Assembly (NCBI GenBank): GCA_003446775.1
Contig: DMCH01000177.1
Span: forward strand, 1 to 9,979
DNA from: Chloroflexota bacterium
GTDB lineage: Bacteria > Chloroflexota > Dormibacteria > Dormibacterales > Dormibacteraceae
Length of the DNA: 9,979 nt
Direction: 5' to 3'
The notes below the pieces were generated by a model. It made no database searches. It was not told the origin of the DNA and saw only the letters and a program-made list of their open reading frames with translations. Of the stretch, positions 1 to 4,767 are shown piece by piece; positions within the stretch are counted from its first letter, which is position 1; each line of letters begins with the position of its first letter. The translations under genes were made by a program, and so were the position numbers.

Positions 1-426
1 GCCAAGGTCCTCCCCGCCTCGATGCTCGACACCTCCACCGACCTCGACGGCCTCAAGGCGCTCGGCACCATGGGCGGATCGGGCGGGATCATCGTCATGG
101 ACGACTCCCACTGCGTGGTCAAAGGCGCGGCCCGGCTGCTGCGCTTCTATGCGTTTGAGTCATGTGGCAAATGCACGCCCTGCCGCGTGGGCGGGAACTG
201 GGCGGTGCGCACCTACGACCGAATCCTCGCCGGCCAGGGCTCGCAGCTCGAGCTCGGCATCCTGGAGCGGGTTTCCGACGGCCTTCAAAACGGCCGCTGC
301 CTGTGTGGGCTCGGCGACGCCGCGGGTTGGGTGATCGAATCCACGATGCGCCATTTCCACAATGAGTACGAAGAGCATTGCCTGCACAACGTCTGCTCCG
401 TGGAGGCCGCGCTCGTCAATGCCTGA
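1..426 (+). CDS. nuoF: NADH-quinone oxidoreductase subunit F, C-terminal part (5' end outside window)
   Basis: This subunit carries the FMN and NADH site of complex I and the [4Fe-4S] cluster N3 in the peripheral arm. Only the last 141 codons are present. The frame is open from base 1, so the gene begins upstream; family members are about 440 residues, so roughly 300 residues including the FMN/NADH-binding fold are missing. The visible part contains the motif ESCGKCTPCR, with Cys codons at 163, 172 and 181. The fourth N3 ligand is the Cys codon at 304, in CGLGDAAG. An extra Cys codon at 298 lies two residues before it and is not a canonical ligand. The tail has the usual HNEYEEH stretch. The stop (TGA 424-426) overlaps the nuoG start by 8 bases. 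The identification rests on the N3 motif and on the nuoG neighbour. Confidence 0.96.
   Translation, partial: AKVLPASMLDTSTDLDGLKALGTMGGSGGIIVMDDSHCVVKGAARLLRFYAFESCGKCTPCRVGGNWAVRTYDRILAGQGSQLELGILERVSDGLQNGRCLCGLGDAAGWVIESTMRHFHNEYEEHCLHNVCSVEAALVNA
402..406 (+). promoter_or_regulatory. Shine-Dalgarno for nuoG
   Basis: GGAGG lies 12 bases before ATG 419, inside the 3' end of nuoF. It supports ATG 419 as the nuoG start over an in-frame ATG at 362, which would add 19 residues lacking family character within the nuoF coding region. Confidence 0.6.
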
Positions 427-2299
427 CGTCAATCTCACGATCGACGGCCACAAGGTGACGGTGCCGGCCGGCACGCTGGTCGTCGAAGCGGCGAAGCTCG
501 TGGGCATCGAGATCCCCGTCTTCTGCTACCACCACAAGCTCGACCCGGTGGGCGCCTGCCGGCTCTGCCTCGTGGACTTCTCGCCTGGCCCTCCCCGCCC
601 GCAGACCGCGTGCACGACGCCCGTGATGGAGGGCATGGTCGTGCGCACGCAGAGTGCCATGGCGGTGCAGGCTCGGGCGGACATCCTCGAGTTCGAGCTC
701 GTCAACCACCCGCTCGACTGCCCGGTCTGTGACAAAGGCGGCGAGTGCCCGCTCCAGGACTTCACGTTCCGCCATGGCTACCCGACAAGCCGCATCGACG
801 GCCCGCGGCTGCATTTCAAGAAGCCGATCCCGCTGTCGGAGAACATCGCCCTCGACCGCGAGCGCTGCGTCCTGTGCTATCGCTGCACCCGCTACTACGA
901 CGAGATTGCATGGGAGCAGGAGCTGACGGTCGGCCAGCGCGGCGTGCAGTCGTACATCACAAGCCAGTTCGATCAGCCGCTGCAGTCGAACTTCAGCGGC
1001 AACATCATCGACCTGTGCCCGGTCGGCGCCCTGACCTCGCGCGTGTGGCGCTTCGAGTCGCGGCCGTGGGACATGACCCACACCGAGAGCATCTGCTCCA
1101 AATGCGCGGTCGGCTGCAACGTCACGCTGTGGCAGCGACGCGGGCAGCTGGTGCGCGTGACCTCGCGCGAGAACGACGACATCGACGAGGGCTGGATCTG
1201 CGACCGGGGCCGGTTCGACTACACCGACGTCAACGACCCCGCTCGGCTGCGCACCCCTCGCATCGCCGGCGTCAAGGCCACATGGGCGGACGCGCTCACA
1301 GCTGTCGCGAGAGGGATCAAAGGCAAAGGGCCGAAGCTCGGCATCTCCCTGCCGAAGGACATCACCAACGAGGAGGCGTTCCTCTTCCGGCGGCTGCTCG
1401 ACGGACCGCTGCGCGGCGCGAAGGTGAAAATGCACGGGCGCACCGCCTTGCCGGCGCCGTTGGGAGCCGGGCTCCGCATCAAGGACATCGATGACGCGCG
1501 CGTGATCGTCGTCGTCGCGTCGGACACCGAAGACGATGTGCCGATCGTCAATCTGCGCATCAAGAAGGCGGTATCGAAGCGCGGGGCGAAACTGATCGTC
1601 ATCCACCCCGATGGCGTGGACCTGGATCGCGACCCCCGCACGGTGCACATCCGCAACGCGGCCGGCTCCGCCGCGGCCGAAGTCCGCAAGCTCGCGTCGC
1701 ACGACCTGCTGCAGTCCCCTGGAGGGCCGGTTGCCATCCTCTATGGAGACGGCCACGGTAGCGAGGAGATGGCCGACCTCGCCAAGTCGTGCCTCGAGTT
1801 GGCAGAGAAAGTGGGCGGCAAGGTCATGCCCCTCTACCGCGCCACCAACGAGCGCGGCGCGCTGGCCGCCGGCGTCGCGGGCTGGGATTCGCTGGACGGC
1901 GTCACCGCGCTGCTGAGCTGGGGCCCTCCGCCCACCGCGGGCATTCCGTCGAGTGTCAAGTTCCTGGCCTCCTGGGACCACCTGCCTCGGCCCGCGAACG
2001 AAAAAGCCGATGTCACGCTCCCCGCGACCACCTTCGCCCAGCGGCAGGGCAGCTACACGAATCTGGAAGGCACCGTCCAGTTCCTGCGGCCGCCGATCGA
2101 GGTGGACCCCCCGCTCAAAGAGTCGTGGGAGGTGCTCACCGAGCTGGGCGCCGCCCTCGGCATGAAGCTCGACTATGCCGGCATCTTCGCGATCCAGCGC
2201 GAGGCGGCCGCGGCCATTCCGGCGCTGGCTCCGCTGGCCCAGCCGCCGTCACCGGAGCCCGCGCCCGAGCCGGTCCTGATCGGACCCGCCCACCCGTGA
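419..2299 (+). CDS. nuoG: NADH-quinone oxidoreductase subunit G (75 kDa iron-sulfur subunit)
   Basis: NuoG is the large peripheral-arm subunit that relays electrons from NuoF/NuoE towards NuoI. It has 626 residues starting at ATG 419. That start is chosen because the ferredoxin-like fold begins directly after it and a GGAGG lies upstream. Visible ligands are: [2Fe-2S] N1b, Cys36, 47, 50 and 65; N5, His97, Cys101, 104 and 110; N4, Cys150, 153, 156 and 200; N7, Cys226, 229, 233 and 261 (CxxCxxxCx27C). From about residue 220 follows a molybdopterin-oxidoreductase-like domain ending in the TNLEG motif and a Pro/Glu-rich tail (about 605-626). The length is short compared with E. coli (about 908) or Thermus Nqo3 (about 783), so this domain is reduced. 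It overlaps nuoF by 8 bases and nuoH by 4 (GTGA). Confidence 0.96.
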   Translation: MPDVNLTIDGHKVTVPAGTLVVEAAKLVGIEIPVFCYHHKLDPVGACRLCLVDFSPGPPRPQTACTTPVMEGMVVRTQSAMAVQARADILEFELVNHPLDCPVCDKGGECPLQDFTFRHGYPTSRIDGPRLHFKKPIPLSENIALDRERCVLCYRCTRYYDEIAWEQELTVGQRGVQSYITSQFDQPLQSNFSGNIIDLCPVGALTSRVWRFESRPWDMTHTESICSKCAVGCNVTLWQRRGQLVRVTSRENDDIDEGWICDRGRFDYTDVNDPARLRTPRIAGVKATWADALTAVARGIKGKGPKLGISLPKDITNEEAFLFRRLLDGPLRGAKVKMHGRTALPAPLGAGLRIKDIDDARVIVVVASDTEDDVPIVNLRIKKAVSKRGAKLIVIHPDGVDLDRDPRTVHIRNAAGSAAAEVRKLASHDLLQSPGGPVAILYGDGHGSEEMADLAKSCLELAEKVGGKVMPLYRATNERGALAAGVAGWDSLDGVTALLSWGPPPTAGIPSSVKFLASWDHLPRPANEKADVTLPATTFAQRQGSYTNLEGTVQFLRPPIEVDPPLKESWEVLTELGAALGMKLDYAGIFAIQREAAAAIPALAPLAQPPSPEPAPEPVLIGPAHP

Positions 2300-3309
2300 G
2301 CGATCTCTACGCGAACGCGATCGGCCACTGGGTCGTGGTCGTGGTGGCGATGCTCATCTTGTTCTTCGTCGTGCTCACCGCCACCGCGTACACGGTGTGG
2401 TTCGAGCGCGTCGCCCTCGGGCGCATCCAGCGCCGGCCCGGCCCGAACCGAGTCGGCCCCTTCGGCCTGCTGCAGCTCGCGGCTGACGGGATCAAGGCCG
2501 CATTCAAAGAGAGCATCGTCCCAACCAAGACCGAGCACGTCCTGTTCGTCGTCGCGCCTTGCATCGCGGTGGCGGCGGCCTTCCTGTCGTGGGCGGTGAT
2601 ACCCATCGGCCTCTGGTACAACGTCACCTACTGGATCGCCGACATCAACATCGGCATCCTCCTGGTGTTCGCGTTCAGCTCGCTCAACGTGTACGCGATC
2701 TTCCTGGGCGGATACGCCTCGAACAACAAGTACTCACTGCTCGGCGGGATGCGCGCCGCGGCGCAGCTCATCAGCTACGAGGTGGCGCTCGGGCTCTCGT
2801 TGGTGCCCACGTTCATGATCGTCGGCTCGCTCCGGCTGCGAGACATCGTCGGATACACCGTGAGCTGGGGTCCGTATCACGGCCCGATCCCGCTCATCCT
2901 TTTGACCCCGATCGGATTCGTCATCTACCTCACCGCGGCCGTCGCGGAGACGAATCGCGCGCCGTTCGACCTGCCAGAGGCGGAGCAGGAACTGATCGGC
3001 GGCTTCCTCACCGAATACACGGGCCTGAAGTTCATCATGTACTACCTGGCCGAGTACGTGAACATGATCACGGTCTCGGCGCTGGCGGTTTTGCTGTTCT
3101 TCGGCGGGTGGTACCTGTGGTTCGTGCCGCCTGTGCTCGCCTTCCTGTTCAAGGTCGTGCTCCTGCTCTTCCTATACATTTGGCTGCGCGGCACATTTCC
3201 AAGGCTTCGCTACGACATGCTGATGCGCCTGGGTTGGAAGGTTTTGCTGCCGCTGGGGATCGTCAACGTGATCGTCACCGGGGTGATCCTGGTCGCGACG
3301 CAGGGGTAG
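2296..3309 (+). CDS. nuoH: NADH-quinone oxidoreductase subunit H (quinone-site membrane subunit)
   Basis: NuoH (ND1) anchors the peripheral arm in the membrane and forms much of the quinone chamber and the first part of the proton path. The protein is 337 residues, normal for the family. It starts at GTG 2296, which overlaps the nuoG stop (GTGA). Evidence is the first transmembrane helix (about 11-32), then FERVALGRIQRRPGPNRVGP with Glu37 and Arg38, Asp64 in ADGIK, and the acidic loop AETNRAPFDLPEAEQELIGG that faces the quinone site. The conserved FPRLRYDMLM segment precedes the last helix. Family members usually have KED after the ADGIK segment; here it is KES, a mild deviation. No strong Shine-Dalgarno precedes the GTG, so translation is probably coupled to nuoG. 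Confidence 0.96.
   Translation: MSDLYANAIGHWVVVVVAMLILFFVVLTATAYTVWFERVALGRIQRRPGPNRVGPFGLLQLAADGIKAAFKESIVPTKTEHVLFVVAPCIAVAAAFLSWAVIPIGLWYNVTYWIADINIGILLVFAFSSLNVYAIFLGGYASNNKYSLLGGMRAAAQLISYEVALGLSLVPTFMIVGSLRLRDIVGYTVSWGPYHGPIPLILLTPIGFVIYLTAAVAETNRAPFDLPEAEQELIGGFLTEYTGLKFIMYYLAEYVNMITVSALAVLLFFGGWYLWFVPPVLAFLFKVVLLLFLYIWLRGTFPRLRYDMLMRLGWKVLLPLGIVNVIVTGVILVATQG
3302..3306 (+). promoter_or_regulatory. Shine-Dalgarno for nuoI
   Basis: AGGGG inside the end of nuoH lies 6 bases before ATG 3313. The spacing favours ATG 3313 over the immediately preceding TTG 3310. Confidence 0.5.
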
Positions 3310-3312
3310 TTG

Positions 3313-3927
3313 ATGGCAGACGAGGAATCGCAGGTGGACGGCAAGCCGGAGCACCCGGCGCCTTTGCGTGGGCCCGACGAGGGCGTCCCCGCGAACCCCG
3401 AGGGCAAGCGATCGAGCGTCGCCGCCGACCTGGGCGCGCTGGCCACCGGGTTGAAGACGACCCTGGGCGAATTCTTCTCGCCGGTGGTCACCACGATGTA
3501 CCCAGAGGAGAAGACCCCGCGCGCCGAGCGCTACCGCGGCCGCCACTACCTCCGGCGCTATGAGAACGGGCTCGAGCGATGCATCGGCTGCGAGCTCTGC
3601 GCAGCCGCATGCCCGGTGGGCTGCATCCTGGTCATCGCCGCGGAGAACACCGACGAGAAGCGCGTCTCGCCGGGCGAGCGCTATGCGAAGACCTACGAGA
3701 TCAACATGCTGCGGTGCATCTTCTGCGGCTACTGCGAGGATGCGTGCCCGGTGCAGGCGATCGTGCTGGGTCCCGAGTACGAGCTGTCGGACACCAGCCG
3801 CGAGAAGTTCATCTACACCAAGGAGAAGCTGCTGGAGCCGCTGCCTCCGGATGTCGAGGCGCGACTGAAATCTGCGACTCCCCATCCCCCGGCTTCGCCG
3901 GGTACTTCCCCACAAGTGGGGAAGTGA
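3313..3927 (+). CDS. nuoI: NADH-quinone oxidoreductase subunit I (2x[4Fe-4S] ferredoxin-type)
   Basis: NuoI carries clusters N6a and N6b and hands electrons to N2 in NuoB next to quinone. The protein is 204 residues. Two ferredoxin motifs are clear: CxxCxxCxxxCP at Cys90, 93, 96 and 100, and again at Cys135, 138, 141 and 145. By the usual pattern the last Cys of each motif completes the other cluster. An extra Cys104 follows the first motif. The conserved part ends near residue 179, after SREKFIYTKEKLLEP. Two ends are unusual. A Pro/Glu/Gly-rich stretch of about 35 residues precedes the membrane-surface helices. A tail of about 19 residues (186-204) is encoded mostly by two inverted repeats (3888-3925). 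The gene follows nuoH after 3 bases. ATG 3313 is chosen; TTG 3310 would add one residue. Confidence 0.95.
   Translation: MADEESQVDGKPEHPAPLRGPDEGVPANPEGKRSSVAADLGALATGLKTTLGEFFSPVVTTMYPEEKTPRAERYRGRHYLRRYENGLERCIGCELCAAACPVGCILVIAAENTDEKRVSPGERYAKTYEINMLRCIFCGYCEDACPVQAIVLGPEYELSDTSREKFIYTKEKLLEPLPPDVEARLKSATPHPPASPGTSPQVGK
3888..3902 (+). repeat. Short GC-rich inverted repeat at the end of nuoI
   Basis: CCCGGC (3888-3893) and GCCGGG (3897-3902) form a perfect 6-bp stem with a 3-base TTC loop. It lies one base before the larger palindrome at 3904-3925. It is inside the nuoI reading frame and encodes part of the atypical tail. No T-run follows, so it is not an intrinsic terminator. Confidence 0.7.
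3904..3925 (+). repeat. Perfect 22-bp palindrome spanning the nuoI 3' end (REP-like candidate)
   Basis: The left arm ACTTCCCCAC (3904-3913) is the exact reverse complement of the right arm GTGGGGAAGT (3916-3925), with AA between them. The last base is the T of the nuoI stop codon. The right arm holds GGGGAAG, the only purine-rich stretch near the nuoJ start, so folding could hide a ribosome binding site. Together with the hairpin at 3888-3902 it looks like a short REP-type or miniature element, or an RNA regulatory hairpin. Being part of a genome-wide repeat family is inference. No T-tract follows. Confidence 0.75.
3918..3924 (+). promoter_or_regulatory. Possible ribosome binding site for nuoJ inside the palindrome arm
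   Basis: GGGGAAG lies 13 bases before TTG 3938 and 7 bases before an in-frame CTG at 3932. It is a weak match to a Shine-Dalgarno, but nothing better lies nearby. It is fully contained in the right arm of the 22-bp palindrome. Confidence 0.3.
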
Positions 3928-3937
3928 CTATCTGAAT

Positions 3938-4441
3938 TTGGCGATCGCGATCTTCTTCATCGCCGCCGCCCTGGCCGTGGCGGGAGGCATTGGCGTGATC
4001 GCCTTCCGCCAGCCGCTCCGCAGCGTGCTCAGCCTCGTGGTCGTGATGATCGCTCTGTCGATCCTGTTTCTGCTCCTCAGCGCGCAGTTCGTCTTCGTCG
4101 CCCAGATCATCGTCTACGCGGGCGCGGTGATGGTTCTGTTTCTGTTCGTGATCGCGCTGCTGGGCCCGGCCAAAGAGATCGGGAAAGGCCGCCTCCGATT
4201 CCAGCCCTGGCTGTCGGCGCTGTTCGTGCTCGCGCTGTTCGGCCTCCTGTGGGCGATGCTGCAAGGAGTTCAGTACCGGCAGCCCGAGCAGGCCGACCTC
4301 AGCACCTTCGGTACCGTGCAGTCGATCGGAATCGGCCTGTTCACCAAATACCTCTATCCGTTCGAGCTGACGTCGATCCTCTTGTTGGTCGCCGCCATCG
4401 GCGCCATCTACCTCAGCCGGCGTGAAGGCGACGACAGATGA
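3938..4441 (+). CDS. nuoJ: NADH-quinone oxidoreductase subunit J
   Basis: NuoJ (ND6) is a membrane-arm subunit next to NuoK, with about five transmembrane helices. In the family its third helix can switch conformation to link quinone chemistry with proton pumping. The protein is 167 residues, close to the usual 165-185. Hydrophobic segments lie at about 2-22, 28-48, 52-75, 90-110 and 138-160. The signature QIIVYAGAVMVLFLFVIALL with Tyr60 is the third helix. The end, YPFELTSILLLVAAIGAI, is also typical. The start is uncertain: TTG 3938 places the first helix where expected, and in-frame CTG 3932 would add two residues. No ATG or GTG in this frame is suitably placed. This is the only subunit junction after nuoI without an overlap; a 10-base gap follows the palindrome. 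The stop overlaps nuoK as ATGA. Confidence 0.93.
   Translation: MAIAIFFIAAALAVAGGIGVIAFRQPLRSVLSLVVVMIALSILFLLLSAQFVFVAQIIVYAGAVMVLFLFVIALLGPAKEIGKGRLRFQPWLSALFVLALFGLLWAMLQGVQYRQPEQADLSTFGTVQSIGIGLFTKYLYPFELTSILLLVAAIGAIYLSRREGDDR
4424..4428 (+). promoter_or_regulatory. Shine-Dalgarno for nuoK
   Basis: GAAGG lies 9 bases before ATG 4438, inside the last codons of nuoJ. It supports this start and reinitiation at the ATGA overlap. Confidence 0.45.
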
Positions 4442-4767
4442 GCACCTTCGACGCCGGCGGCTCGCAACTGGACACGTCGTGGTTCCTGCTTCTCGCCGCG
4501 GTCCTGTTCATCCTCGGCACCGTCGGCGTGCTCGTCCGCCGCAACCCGTTGGTGATCCTCATCTGCATCGAGCTCATGCTTAACGCGGCCAACCTGACGC
4601 TGGTCGCCTTCTCGCGCCAGCTTCAGAACCTCGAAGGCCAGCTGTTCGCGCTCATGTCGATGACCGTCGCCGCCGCTGAGGCGGTGGTCGGGCTGGCGAT
4701 CCTCGTCGACATCTTCCGCCACCGCGACGCCGAGGACGTCGACGACCTCAGCGAGCTCAAGGGATGA
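4438..4767 (+). CDS. nuoK: NADH-quinone oxidoreductase subunit K
   Basis: NuoK (ND4L) is a three-helix membrane-arm subunit whose two buried glutamates form part of the proton path between the quinone module and the antiporter-like subunits. The protein is 109 residues; the family usually has about 100. Helices lie at about 15-33, 39-59 and 68-92. Glu45, in CIELMLNAANL, and Glu81, in AAAEAVVGLAI, match the two essential glutamates of E. coli NuoK (36 and 72), with the same spacing of 36. An N-terminal stretch of about 9 residues and an acidic C-terminal tail (97-106) account for the extra length. ATGA overlaps join it to nuoJ and nuoL. Confidence 0.97.
   Translation: MSTFDAGGSQLDTSWFLLLAAVLFILGTVGVLVRRNPLVILICIELMLNAANLTLVAFSRQLQNLEGQLFALMSMTVAAAEAVVGLAILVDIFRHRDAEDVDDLSELKG

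Noticed and set aside
416..1981. Long open frame on the minus strand (521 codons) opposite nuoG
   Set aside because: In GC-rich coding DNA the antisense frames stay open by codon bias. The translation is Arg/Asp/Ala/His-rich without any recognisable domain, and nuoG on the + strand has all cluster ligands.
2335..2352. GTGGTCGTGGTGGC-type repetition near the nuoH start, considered as a tandem repeat
   Set aside because: It is simply a run of Val codons in the first membrane helix, with no repeat unit beyond codon level.
2559..3563. + strand open frame of 334 codons overlapping nuoH and nuoI
   Set aside because: It reads Arg/His/Pro-rich in the offset frame of nuoH. NuoH and NuoI are unambiguous in their own frames.
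3888..3945. nuoI end hairpins as a rho-independent terminator inside the operon
   Set aside because: The sequence after the 22-bp palindrome is GACTATCTGAATTT, not a T-tract, and essential nuo genes follow immediately.
3941..3952. GCGATCGC palindrome at the nuoJ start, considered as a site of its own
   Set aside because: It is a single copy in GC-rich DNA encoding Ala-Ile-Ala-Ile. Nothing else marks it as a site.
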